A stretch of DNA of 64,000 nucleotides from the NCBI GenBank assembly GCA_022578605.1, contig MU394080.1:394969-458968 (forward strand), read 5' to 3'. Each line of letters opens with the position of its first letter. Within the stretch, counting starts at the first letter, position 1. The notes below the pieces were generated by a model. That model was not told the DNA's origin and ran no database searches. It worked only from the letters and a program-made list of their open reading frames with translations. Source of the DNA: Camillea tinctor. Its lineage: Eukaryota > Ascomycota > Sordariomycetes > Xylariales > Xylariaceae. This document shows, piece by piece, positions 46,201 to 56,561 of the stretch. The position numbers were made by a program, and so were the translations under genes.

Positions 46201-47375
46201 AACCAACCTCCTTTAGCCATGGACATGAAATCATGCATTTAATTCTTGCTATAGGGGCATGCCTGGTCAATGGAAACATTCTTCGTGTCAATTTTACACC
46301 ATCAATGTTCATTCAGAAGTTTCTCTCCATACAAGACCTAGCCTGTGATCATGCATCTCCGGCAGATCAACTCTTCTTTCTCCAGAAGACGTTACTTGTT
46401 TGCCTGTACTTGCTTTTTCGGCCGGGGTCAGGAGACATCTGGCGGATACTTGGCTTTGCTATCAGGCTCTATTTCGATCTGTCGCATCGACCGCTCAAGG
46501 ATGCCAGTATGGATAACCACCTTATGATTATGCTTTCTAGGACACTATACTGCCTCGAGAGGTATGAGATGAGTCGATCCTTGTTATTTCAGCATTCTAG
46601 CTAACAGACTCATCCAGCAAGGTTTCCATTGCGTATGGTCGGCCCAGTCTCCTAGTCATTGGGGATAAGCTTCGTGAAGTCTGTCTAAACCTGAACCAAT
46701 ATTAACCAAAGCGGTTTATTGGCTGACGAAAGCTTTTAGGAGATGACGACACCGCTCGCGTACACCCCTAGTGAGCTTATCAGTATTTACTTTTATCAAT
46801 CATCCTTTTTAAAGATGAGAGTCCACAGTTTGATCTTGTCAAATCCTTCATTGCACCCACAAAAAAGCCTCCGTGACCAATGCGAGCAGCTTCGGTCAGA
46901 TCTAATTTCGTGTCATATCTCCTGGAAGAAGACGCTTGGCTCATTGTCGGCTGATTTCCCAGCAATCTCCAAAGAGCTTAAAGAGATTCTGGAAGCATGG
47001 GGTAATTTGCAACACTATCATGCCATATTCTTATTATCCAAACTATCTTCAGACCTGACGGACCTCTCGATAGAGGTGGCTAACAACATTATCGAGTCGA
47101 GCACAATACTCATTCAGCACCAACAGCAGCAGTCGATATATAGAGAAGGGCAAGTTTACACCTTTCCGTTAGATTGGACCCTAACACATCTAGTCTTCTC
47201 CGTCGGTGTTCATATACTCAGTCCAACGTATAATTCTCAATCAATGATACACACTGGGGGTGGCACAATGAGCAAATGCTTGACAGTGCTTTCTTGTTTA
47301 GAGAATAATCCTGTAAGCCCCTCTATTGGGTTTGTGCCTGTTTTAAAAGGATTATATGAGAAACAGGGTAAATAG
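43213..47375 (+). CDS. Double Zn2Cys6 transcription factor (two zinc clusters and two fungal TF domains in tandem), 8 exons, about 1258 aa
   Basis: Predicted nuclear regulator made of two complete zinc-cluster factors end to end. Exons are 43213-43278, 43333-43427, 43489-44314, 44364-44999, 45046-45629, 45689-46561, 46618-46678 and 46740-47375; phases close to 1259 codons. Cluster 1 cysteines are 13, 16, 23, 30, 33 and 40 (CARCYVMKKK-CDRKAPSCTRC), followed by a fungal_trans region (WYLTGESMRIAVSLGLHQE, FWT-LYQLERAVAISSGCP). Cluster 2 cysteines are 695, 698, 705, 712, 715 and 722 (CNFCRDHHLGCDKDLPSCRTC), followed by a coiled linker and a second region (FYPVMHEKSLYNLL, AIRLYFDLSHRPL, YGRPSLL). 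Exon 5 spans the junction with no stop or credible splice site, so the fusion is in the reading frame itself. The exon 7-8 splice (46679-46739) is the least certain. An amidase gene follows 350 bp downstream on the same strand and is a plausible target. Confidence 0.82.
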
Positions 47376-47725
47376 AAATACAGGTATAACCTAATCAATA
47401 TGAGGACTCTCATTATATGATTTCATAAAACATCTGCCTTTTTCCGATTCAACTACAATGCCTATGCTTAACAAGAGGCCATGCCGGCTGTGTGGGTTGA
47501 AAAGGGTTAGGGGGCCACTTTTCGATAGCGAATAACCGCCACTAGGAAATCTCCGACAGTAGCACTACTTAAAGTGTGCCCCTGAATGCTTGGATTATCT
47601 CATGATAGAAACACCTCTCCTTCATATCTTCCTTCATAACCTTCTCTCATTGTTTCTTTCATTGATCTGGAAATAATCTGAAATCCTTCAATGAGTCACC
47701 CGTCCAAGAGTCTGTCACAGGAACT

Positions 47726-49831
47726 ATGGCCGAAATCAATCTTGTTGATGCATCAATTGCAGACCTACAGATGACTCTATCAACGGGCGCTGTAACCAGC
47801 GTGGAACTGGTCGCTCGATATCTTCGCCGCATCAGCCGCTATGATTGTCGTGGGCCAAAGCTGAATGCAATTCCTATCATCAACCCTCATGTCTTTGCAG
47901 AAGCTGCTGCTTCCGATGACCGCCGCGCGTCGGGCCAACCCATTCGGGCTCTTGAGGGGATACCATACACAGTCAAGGATAGTTATCAAGTAAAGGGCAT
48001 GACATGTGCAAGTGGCTCCCCCGCTTTTAAAGACTTAATTGCTAGCGAAGATGCTTTCACTGTGGCGACTATTCGGGAGGCTGGAGGTGTGCTGATCGGA
48101 AGGACGAACATGCCATCCATGGCTTATGGTGGAATGCAACGCGGCGTGTACGGGCGAGCTGAAAGCCCGTATAATGTTGACTATTTGGCAGCTGCTTTTG
48201 CTTCAGGGTCATCCAATGGCTCAGGGGTTTCTACAGCATCATCGTTCGCAGCCTTCGGGATGGGGGAGGAGACAGTATCCTCAGGTCGCTCACCTGCTTC
48301 AAACAATGCTCTGGTGGCATACACGCCTTCGAGGGGATGGATCTCCATCAGGGGAAATTGGCCTCTTTATCCCACTTGCGATGTTGTGGTCCCGCATACG
48401 AGAACGATGCACGACATGCTTCTACTTCTTCAGGTTATAACAACGGAAGATTATACAAGTAGGGGCGACTTTTGGCGAGACATTCCATTCATAAGCTTGC
48501 CCAGGCCATTTTTTGGGCGGTCGGATGTTTTCCAGAATATTCAAAAGGCACCAGTGTCTCTTAATAAAGTTCGGATTGCAATTCCACATATGTATATTGG
48601 AGGGCCATCCGTAACAGGTGCGAGACCTGTCCACACGAGTCCAGCTGTCATTAAGTTGTGGGAACGGGCAAGGAAAGACTTAGAAGACCTTGGTGCCGAT
48701 ATTGTTGTAGTTCCCGACTTTCCGCTCGTGACCGCCTACGAGAACCCAGCTCTTTTACCCGATGTCTCACCACAGCTGCCAGAGAACTGGTCTCATGCAG
48801 AAAGAGGGCCGCTTGTTGCACATGCATGGAATGAGTTTTTGAAGGCGAACCAGGATCGAAATATACCTGATATATCTAGTTTGGACGGCCTTAGTATCTA
48901 TCCAGACTCGTTGAGAACATCGGCTGAACTGAAATACATGGACAAGAGGACACCCATCCACTGGAGTCAGCTCGCATCTTATGTGCGCAGTCGTCTGTTT
49001 TACGAGACAGAGGACCTTGAGGCTGCTATAGCCGCTCTTGAGGGAATGCGCAAGCGACTTTTGGATGATTATTTAACTGCATATAATTGTGATTGTTTCG
49101 TCTTTCCCGCAGCCGGAGATGTAGCTGCATCCGATGCTGACGTCAAAGATGAAAGTGCAGAGCACGCGTGGCGAAATGGGGTCTACTACAGTAACGGTAA
49201 TCGAGCCATACGTCATCTCGGGGTTCCGACTGTCACCGTTCCTATGGGCATTCTGGAAGACAAAGCCATGCCTGTAGGCTTGACTTTTGCTGGGCGGGCA
49301 TATGAAGATGCGAATTTACTATTATGGGCTAAGGCATACGAACAACATTCTAAGAGACGGACCCTTCCAATCAGGACCCCCCCTTTGGAGTCGGATACAA
49401 TCGTTCTCAAGAAAAGCCCGTGTACGCGATCGGTTAAGCCACGCCCAGAGCTCAAATTAACAAGATGTATTGCTCAAAATGTAGACGGTGATCCCATTAA
49501 GAGCGAGGTTTATGTCGAGGGTTGTGTAACTATTAAGGGCCAATTAGCCGGTCATACTGACTTCATGTTCCCAGAAATCGAGATCTACATCGACGGCGAC
49601 AATGTGCCCATCAGTCAAATCATTTTGGAAAGTTGTGTGCCCAGCGCTGGGAGACATGTTTTTGAATTCAAAACACGGTATTCAGTGGAAAGACCACATG
49701 CGACTCCCGAGCTAGCACCTGTAGCTCGTGACAAGATCATGATTGTTGTTCTGACACGACCTGCTCCCGGTGCGCAACAAACAGGTTACCTCGAGATGAT
49801 TGACCCGTCTTTGATATCGTTGGATCAATAG
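47726..49831 (+). CDS. Amidase-signature family enzyme with C-terminal extension, single exon, 701 aa
   Basis: Hydrolase of C-N amide bonds (amidase signature superfamily). The Ser-cisSer-Lys triad is visible: Lys 84 in YTVKDSY, the cis-serine at ~162-163 in SGSSNGSG, and the nucleophile Ser 186 in GEETVSSGRSPAS, which aligns column for column with the canonical GTDTGGSIRIPAS. Signature residues in that block are unusual (Val-Ser-Ser instead of Thr-Gly-Gly). The amidase fold ends near residue ~555 (MPVGLTFAGRAYEDANLLLWAKAYEQ). A further ~140 residues form a separate, beta-rich-looking domain (PIKSEVYVEGCVTIKGQLAG, PEIEIYIDGDNVPISQIILES) not present in minimal amidases. There is no signal peptide, so it is probably cytosolic. 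An ATG at 47691 opens an overlapping 27-codon frame in another phase. It follows the double zinc-cluster regulator. Substrate is unknown. Confidence 0.9.
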   Translation: MAEINLVDASIADLQMTLSTGAVTSVELVARYLRRISRYDCRGPKLNAIPIINPHVFAEAAASDDRRASGQPIRALEGIPYTVKDSYQVKGMTCASGSPAFKDLIASEDAFTVATIREAGGVLIGRTNMPSMAYGGMQRGVYGRAESPYNVDYLAAAFASGSSNGSGVSTASSFAAFGMGEETVSSGRSPASNNALVAYTPSRGWISIRGNWPLYPTCDVVVPHTRTMHDMLLLLQVITTEDYTSRGDFWRDIPFISLPRPFFGRSDVFQNIQKAPVSLNKVRIAIPHMYIGGPSVTGARPVHTSPAVIKLWERARKDLEDLGADIVVVPDFPLVTAYENPALLPDVSPQLPENWSHAERGPLVAHAWNEFLKANQDRNIPDISSLDGLSIYPDSLRTSAELKYMDKRTPIHWSQLASYVRSRLFYETEDLEAAIAALEGMRKRLLDDYLTAYNCDCFVFPAAGDVAASDADVKDESAEHAWRNGVYYSNGNRAIRHLGVPTVTVPMGILEDKAMPVGLTFAGRAYEDANLLLWAKAYEQHSKRRTLPIRTPPLESDTIVLKKSPCTRSVKPRPELKLTRCIAQNVDGDPIKSEVYVEGCVTIKGQLAGHTDFMFPEIEIYIDGDNVPISQIILESCVPSAGRHVFEFKTRYSVERPHATPELAPVARDKIMIVVLTRPAPGAQQTGYLEMIDPSLISLDQ

Positions 49832-50410
49832 CTAGTTCAGCTTCTTTTCTCTGTGGAGAATAACTTTGGTATCAATAAACCAAAAACAAATCTGTAACAT
49901 ACAACTAAAGATGTCACGGTTACCTATATACAAGAACCTTTCTTTGTTCCCTCCTAACCCCTGACACTAGTCTCTGTGATATAGGGAAGCTATGTGATAA
50001 TGAGACTGGTTCGGCTACTAAGCAAAACTGAAATAAGCACCAAAGAGATCTAAAGATGTAGCTATTTAACCGCAAGGTAACTGACGAGCTTCATAATACT
50101 TGGGAGAAGCGGTGTATATTTAGGCCCATGCAAGGCTGGAGAGTACAGCTGTATTGGTAAATGATAATGATTTATGTTGACACCAACAGTTCCATGGGTT
50201 AGGCAGGCTCCAACAACAAGACAACAAGAGTTTCGAACCTAGGGTATATTATAGAACTACACCAGTACTTGAGCCACTAATAGATATAGTACCTGTAGAA
50301 TCACATCCGGAGAAAGTCCTTGCGAGAGCGGCGATTATTAAAATATATAAGTGCTACCAAATTGCCACGATACAAACGTTTTCATTTTAATAGGTCGTTC
50401 ATCACCTCCT
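49832..50410. other. Intergenic region between convergent genes
   Basis: 3' flanks of the amidase (+) and the methyltransferase gene (-); no gene recognised. A short tRNA-box-like stretch on the minus strand near 50220-50300 was examined and rejected. Confidence 0.45.
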
Positions 50411-51623
50411 TTAGGCTGTAGGTATGAATGGAGCCTTTTTCAATGCCGATGCCTGGATGCGCCACACTGGTTCCCCAAGTTGAATGATTTCTTGCCCAAA
50501 CTCCGTAATCAATTTACTCACAGCTTCAGAGTTGTACAGTTTCCCATTTCTTCGGGAGATCCATTCATCCTCTGTTCCAAATGTTGCCACGGTCCAGTCT
50601 TTTCTCCATTCATTTATAGCTTGAGCTGCCTCGTCGCTCTCTGTGCGCACCTCAGTTGCCAGTAAATAGAACGAGGATCGAATGGCGTGTTTCTGCCGCG
50701 GTTTAAAGAGCCTGATCTTCGCAAATGTGCTTATGGTCCGCAACAACATTGCTGTGTCCAGCGCATCAACTTTATGTAATAGCATCACAAGTCTCCCATT
50801 GTGCCCATTATCCCTTACTTTTCGAAGTCGCTGTATGCCGATAACAAGTTGCGCAAGTGTCAGTCGTGACGCCTCCCGATTCTCACGGTAAGCGGCACGC
50901 ATGGGGGCATGAGTACGTAGAACCTGCCCATCACAGATGACAAGGTCAAAGGCCTCATCTACTTCTGTATTTTGCCAACGGTCGGCAGGAAAGAGCCGAG
51001 TAGAAAAGTCGAAATTGGCACGGTCGGGATGTCCCTCAGGGATAACAGACGCATCGACACCCATATCAGCAGCGCACATCGTGAGGTCACAGAATTTGAC
51101 GCGCAACCGTGGGTTTGTCTTCCAACTTGGAAGCATGACCTCGTGCCCACCAAGGGATAGTGGCAGCGTGACCCCACATACGAGGGCATCTGGATTGCGC
51201 TTCATGATTGTGGAGACAAAACCACCAGGGGAAAAACACAAATCTAGCACACGCAGGCGCGAGAAAGGTGGTCCATCCGGAAGTGTTAAGATAGAGCTAA
51301 ATGAATCCATTTCATCGCCAATCTGTTCCATCATGGTGAAGAAGCGTACCTTTCCCTGCGCTGTGGGGTTGTCAGCGCGCTGCCGTTGGTGAGCAAAGTG
51401 CGTATCACCATCGCGATTCTGCCATCCCTATCATCATCATCATTAACGATGAGTAAATGAACATGATATATATACCTACACACAGAAGGGACAATCATCT
51501 TACCTGTCGTCTAAGATCAGTTAGTTCTCGATATGCAGGGCTGTTCTTGGTCAAGTATGAGTCCCAAATCAATCGTGGAATCGAGGACTTGGGCATCGTC
51601 TGTCCATCTGTCTTTGTTGTCAT
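50411..51623 (-). CDS. FtsJ-like (RrmJ) SAM-dependent RNA methyltransferase domain protein, 2 exons, 378 aa
   Basis: Putative 2'-O-ribose RNA methyltransferase. Exons are 51623-51504 and 51427-50411 (minus strand), with a 76-nt phase-0 intron whose acceptor follows a GAT repeat; total 379 codons. The SAM-binding motif I is VLDLCFSPGGFVSTIM, in the FtsJ-like form D-x3-PGGF. VICDGQ supplies the motif IV aspartate and LVMLLHKVDAL the second catalytic lysine of the K-D-K-E tetrad. The N-terminus (SSIPRLIWDSYL) and C-terminal segment (TFGTEDEWISRRNG) are typical of a fungal group of uncharacterised FtsJ-like proteins rather than of Mrm2, Spb1 or Trm7. The start is the ATG at 51623; an upstream open stretch is unconserved. 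RNA substrate unknown. Confidence 0.83.
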
Positions 51624-52500
51624 GATATATTCCCAAGCTCGATAGAACTTGTGCCTAGTTATGAAAACGAATACTACTATATTCGTTTGTTTCTTTGTTA
51701 TATATCGCTGTGGAAGAGTTATTAGGTGGTGGGGTGGGCAAGTGCATAAATAATTACACCTTTTCAAAAAATTACAAGGTAGAACGCAAGTTCAGGCTAC
51801 CATTGTCAAGGTATGGTGCATTTTGGCGATGGGAAATCCAATTGAAGGATCCTTGAACTGGTCTTAACGAATCAATTACATCGGAGTCCATAACGACGTG
51901 GCCAAATCTCATCGCAGATTATCTTTCTCAAGCCCTGTTTTGTATTTATGCTGCTTTGAATGAGTCAATGGAAAACCCGAGGCAGCCAATGGTAGATATC
52001 TGCCACCACCCGAAGATGCACAGTGCAAACTATACCGTCTCAATGCACAATTAATCTATGCTTTTGCACCGACAACAGCCTTAGTGACAGTACTTATTCT
52101 AAACAAAAAAACGTATACCGGGTACTGGGCAAAAGTACACTAACCTAGTCAGGTCTTTTAGGAGGCCACTATTGGTCAACTCTACGATTTGAGAATATTA
52201 AATATGTGTATTATGCTTGTCTTTTGGTGGGTGGTAGAGATTTGTGATGTAACAAGCAACTCTGCAATGCAACAGCCTGCTTAAAACGTTAAGTGGCCTG
52301 ATTTAATTATGATGCAATTATATGTTGCCAGGCAGCAGCATCTCCTTGGAATAAAAAGGACCCAACCACAGACTATCTATACACCAACTGAAAACAGTGA
52401 CAAAGCGGTAAAGTAAAATAATCAGTTGGTTAGCAAGTAGGTAGGCTGACTGGCCGGAAGGTAATTGCTTCCAGCTGAAGTGAGTGTGTTGCCTGCAACT
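51624..52500. other. Intergenic transition to the AT-rich tract
   Basis: Promoter side of the methyltransferase gene on the left. To the right the sequence grows increasingly AT-rich, with CAGTTGGTTAGCAAGTAGGTAGG-like words near 52421-52445. No gene recognised. Confidence 0.45.
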
Positions 52501-53546
52501 AATAGCGGTCAGTATGTTATATTATTAAAAAAAGCTTTATCAATATAATTCTTTACTTGTACTTAGGGGTGATGAGGTATTACGATAGTAGGCAAGGTGA
52601 TAATATAAGAGAAAAAGTAAATAAAATGGTATACTTATAACAGCTCTTGAAAATAAGAAAAAAAAGCTCCTTATATATTTAACTATCGAGTTTTACCTCA
52701 TAGTTTTTAAGAGTGCTCGGTACAGCTACATAGTGATATAAAAGCTCTTTATAGTCGCTTCCAGCACCAGGCACCACCAAATAAGTCGTGGAAATGCCTG
52801 ATAATGTAATATAGGTCCAAACACTACTAGGTAGTCCGTAGGAGTACACGGCAGTGCAGCGAAATGCAATGCAATTTACAAGTTGTATAAAGTACTAAGT
52901 AAAGTATGGTAAAAGAAGTTAATTTCTATAAGTTTAACAAAAAACTAAGAACTAAAGTATTTATAGCTATAGCGGCTATATGGCCGAAAATAACGCAACA
53001 TATAGCTGTGGTTATAAAAGTGGCTTAGCAACTATATAACGTATTATAGCTTTTAATTACAAATAAATGATTTTAAATAATACATGTTTATTTTAAATTA
53101 TACTGGTTTTTAACCATCTTTATTTATTTATAAAAAAACATTAAATAAGGTAAAAAAAACTAAAAAAGCACCGTGTTATAATAAAAAGTCGAAGGTTATT
53201 AATAAGTAAATATATAAATAAATAAAAGTAAAATAAATAAAAACAATAATAATTAAAGTGAAATAATGTGTATTAAATTGTTTAAAAAAAACTATTTATT
53301 TAAAGTTGTAAAAAAAAAGTAATTTATTTATATGCCTTTTATTAAAAAAGTTTATTTTTTATTTATATAAAAAAAATTTTACCTGTTTTTTTTACTTTAA
53401 TTAATTAATTATTAAATATTATTTTTTACTAATTACAGCGCTGCGCCGACCCACCTTTTTTAACCATTATTAATTATATAATAAATAACTTAAAGCTTTA
53501 AAACTTTAATTATTTTATAAAGTTTTAATTATTATAAAAATTATAA

Positions 53547-53726
53547 AAAGGTGATGCAATCACTGTATATTAAGGGGTGCGTGGCACCCCACATAAATAA
53601 GATAAAGACTAGTACTAACATTAATAAATAAAATAAAAAAATAACAACATTTAATGTTACACCTTTTTATCTTTTTACATATTTATAATATTACCCTATA
53701 CTGCCACGTTTTGCATTAAAAGGTTA
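53547..53726 (+). repeat. ~200-bp dispersed repeat, copy A
   Basis: Begins GATGCAATCACTGTATATTA and ends CTGCCACGTTTTGCATTAA; contains the GGGGTGCGTGGCACCCC hairpin. The central GC-rich palindrome is lost by mutation or deletion. One of six copies in the tract. Confidence 0.75.
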
Positions 53727-53824
53727 TTAACGCTTTTAACCTTTAATTAAATAGTTTTTTTAAAAACACTTAAATACACCGGTTTTTAATTTTTTATTAT
53801 ATTTTTTTACGTACATATATATGC
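53718..53824 (+). mobile_element. RIP-degraded relic of the 17.7-kb solo-LTR family
   Basis: Matches the 3' two thirds of the solo LTR (GGTTATTAACGCTTTTAACC, CACTTAAATACACCGG, TTTTTTTACGTACAT) with transitions in the RIP direction. Confidence 0.6.
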
Positions 53825-54020
53825 TTAAAAGCATACTTATAATAAATTAATTATTTTATTAAATATATTATTACAATCTTATAATAAAATTTAAAGCGTA
53901 AAGGCTTAAGTATATTATATATTATATGTAGTAAATAAATGCGTAAAAAAGAAAAAAAAAATATTTCATGCAATTAAGCAAATAAAAAGAAATTTATATA
54001 CATGGCAATTTAAGCATACA

Positions 54021-54495
54021 TGTCACAGTTCCACTGCTGCCTGGCAGTTGTCACTGTGGAGATTGTGCACAGACCTTTCACACGTTTGCCTAGATTGCTG
54101 TATACATAGATTTCTTCTTGTTTGCCTAGTTGCGTAAGGTATCTCTCTTTTCTTCCTTACGCAATTCTTTGCTACACACAATATACAGATTACTTGAGCC
54201 CTTGCGCCTTGGATTTTATTGTGGGATCGTGACAAAAAATTGCGTGCTTATATACTGCAGCCACTGCACTCAATTTTTAATCTAAAAAAACCATAAATTC
54301 CCATTAAATAACCACATCTGATTGGACATCCCAGAGAGATCTACCAGTCACATAACCACATCTGATTGGACATCCCGGAGAGATCAACCAATCATCTAAT
54401 GAGCCTGCTAGGATCATTCCCTGTGACAATACATGTGAAAGGTTTATGCACAATCTCCACAATGATAGCTATTAAGCAGCAGTGGAACTGTAACA
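54021..54495. mobile_element. 475-bp terminal-inverted-repeat element (MITE-like), little mutated
   Basis: Starts TGTCACAGTTCCACTGCTGC and ends with the inverted complement (GCAGCAGTGGAACTGTAACA). The inverted repeats extend about 63 bp and include GTGGAGATTGTGCA and ACCTTTCACA. The interior holds a tandem pair of a ~43-bp unit (AACCACATCTGATTGGACAT, near 54319 and 54355). Base composition inside is near normal while the flanks are strongly AT-rich. No transposase is encoded, so it is non-autonomous. The left arm is nearly pristine, whereas the right arm carries several transitions. Confidence 0.8.
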
Positions 54496-54667
54496 TATAT
54501 TATATTAAAATAAATAATTTTAAAAAATATATAAAATTATAAAATTATAAATAAAAACATATTTTAAAATATTATTTTAAAAATTTATTAATAAAAAATA
54601 TTTATTTTATTAATAAATATTTACTTTATTAACGATAAATTATTTTATTAATATATTAATTTAAAAT

Positions 54668-54815
54668 ATAGCAGTATAAGGCAATATTATAAATATGTAA
54701 AAAAAAAAGGTGTAACATTAAATATATAACATAACTGTACATTAAATATTGTTATTTTTATTTTATTTTATTTACGTGGGGTGTTATACACTTTTTAATA
54801 TATAATGATTATATT
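54668..54815 (-). repeat. ~200-bp dispersed repeat, copy B (strongly mutated, shortened)
   Basis: Reverse-oriented relative: GCAGTATAAGGCAATATTATA, GGTGTAACATTAAATAT, GTGGGGTGTTATACACTTT, ATAATGATTATATTA. Confidence 0.6.
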
Positions 54816-54859
54816 ATATATATTTATTTTATTAATAAATATTTATTTTATTAATAAAT

Positions 54860-55034
54860 TGTCATGGCAGCAGCTATTTAACTAGGGGATTAACTTTTAA
54901 TACGGCTTACATTTACTATATATAGGGGCTTTTGCCTCTTTATAGTATTAAGAAAAATAAACATTTATTTTTATTTTTTATTACCTTTATAGTATATTTT
55001 AATTGTATTTAGCTTAATTTTTTGCGTGATAACT
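54860..55034 (+). repeat. Left LTR of the degraded gypsy element
   Basis: Matches 60821-60998 over CAGCTATTTAACTAGG-like start, TTTTAATACGGCTTA, GGCTTTTGCC, TATAGTATTAAGAAAAATAA and a GCG..AAC end. It differs from the right copy mainly by transitions; the exact 3' end is blurred by mutation. Confidence 0.7.
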
Positions 55035-55167
55035 TAAATGCTTTTACTTTAAAACTATTTATAACTATAAACGATTTAAGCACGTAAAATAAACGAAAGT
55101 TATGCTAGTTATAAGTCGAGCTTAATTTGAAATAAATTAACAAATTTACTTTAATATAATTAATTAA

Positions 55168-55365
55168 TGTAAAATGTGGCAGTATAGGGTAGTATTATGA
55201 GTATGTAGAAAAATGAGAAGGTGCAACATTAAATGTGCAGCTGCGCTGCACATTAAATGTTGCTATCTTCTTATTTTATTTACTAGTGCTAGTACTAGTC
55301 CTTATCTTATCCTATTTATGTGGGGTGCTATGCACCCCTTAATATACAGTGATTGCATCATAAAG
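55168..55365 (-). repeat. ~200-bp dispersed repeat, copy C
   Basis: Reverse-oriented, well preserved: AATGTGGCAGTATAGGGTAG, GTGCAGCTGCGCTGCAC palindrome, CTAGTGCTAGTACTAG, GGGGTGCTATGCACCCC hairpin, GTGATTGCATCA. It lies inside the dead gypsy element close to its left LTR. Confidence 0.85.
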
Positions 55366-56252
55366 CTAGCTTAAAATTTAAGCAAAATTAACTTATTAGT
55401 TTTTAAGACCTGTTTATATTATAAAGCTAAGAAAAAGAAGGTTATTATAAAAGAAATATTTAAAAAAACGTAGTTATAAAGGCTAAAAAAGTTATAAAAA
55501 AGAAAGCAATGCTAATGTTACATAAAGTAAAGCTTAAGGAAACATATTTAAAGCTAATTAAAAGTTAAATAATAAATCTTATTAAAAATATAGTTTATTT
55601 AATTATTTTTGCTATAAATGTTTAAAGTTAAATAATGGTTAAAAAAACGAGTTAAAAGCTTAAGTGTTTTTATTAATTTTAAACTGTAAAAAAATTTTTT
55701 ATAAAGGTTTTATTTTTTTTTAAGCTTTTTGCACTATTTTTTCTTTATTTGTATAAAAAGCTGCTATTTTTACTTACGCTAACTTAAATACTTACGTAGC
55801 AATAGATTTAATTAGTTATACCTTTACCTTTATTTATAAGTTAAATTAAGCACTTTATAAAGCAGTGTTTTTAAAAGTTATAAAAGCTTTAAATGTACTT
55901 ATTTACGAAGTTTACTAAGTAAACTTCGTAATTATTAACTACTAAAAAATTAAAAAGCAACTACGCCGCCTTTATATTGCTATTAATAGGGACTTTAAGG
56001 TAAAAAGGAGTTTTTTACTTTTATTTTAAAGTATATTAAAAAAGCAACGTATTATTTTAAATTTTGTTAATAATTAATGGTTTTTTAGGTTAATTTTAAC
56101 ATTTTTCGAATAACCTACAAATCTTAATATAATTAACGAGATATCTGAGACTTTTTATAACAAGCGCCTTTTTTTTTAATATAAATAACGCCAACATTCT
56201 TTTTAACTATAAAAAGACTAATTACGCTATTTACTTATAACTTAGTATTAAA

Positions 56253-56561
56253 GTGCCTTATTATTTTATTTATCTTTTAATAAAACACAAATTAAAAAAG
56301 TTTTATAAATATATTGACAAAATGAAAATAAGCGGGAAAATACGAGAATTTATTAGCCTAGCTGGTGCTTTTATATTATTTATACTTAAAAAAAACAAGG
56401 GATTAAAAGTTTATGTTAATTATAAAGGTTTTAATAAAGTAATGGTTAAAAATCGCTATATTTTTTCTTTTATTTTTAGATTGTTAGATAAGATTTTTAA
56501 TGCTATAGTTTTTTTTAAAATAGACTTAAAAATGCTTATTATTAAATTTACATTAAGCTAA
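56253..56561 (+). pseudogene. Reverse-transcriptase fragment of the degraded gypsy element
   Basis: A 102-codon open stretch is recognisable as gypsy RT despite RIP substitutions. KIREFISLAGAFILFILKKNKG stands for the usual I-R-x-S-x-SPAGAP-xLFV-KKKDG block. VYVNYKGFNKVMVKNRYIF and LLDKIFNAIVFFKIDL follow in canonical order and spacing. Flanking stops show that it is a relic, not a host gene. Confidence 0.85.

Noticed and set aside
50220..50300. tRNA-like A-box and B-box words on the minus strand (GGTTCGAAAC)
   Set aside because: The presumed T-arm and acceptor stem do not pair; not a tRNA.
56253..56561. 102-codon open frame as a host gene
   Set aside because: Recognisable as decayed gypsy reverse transcriptase with stops on either side.
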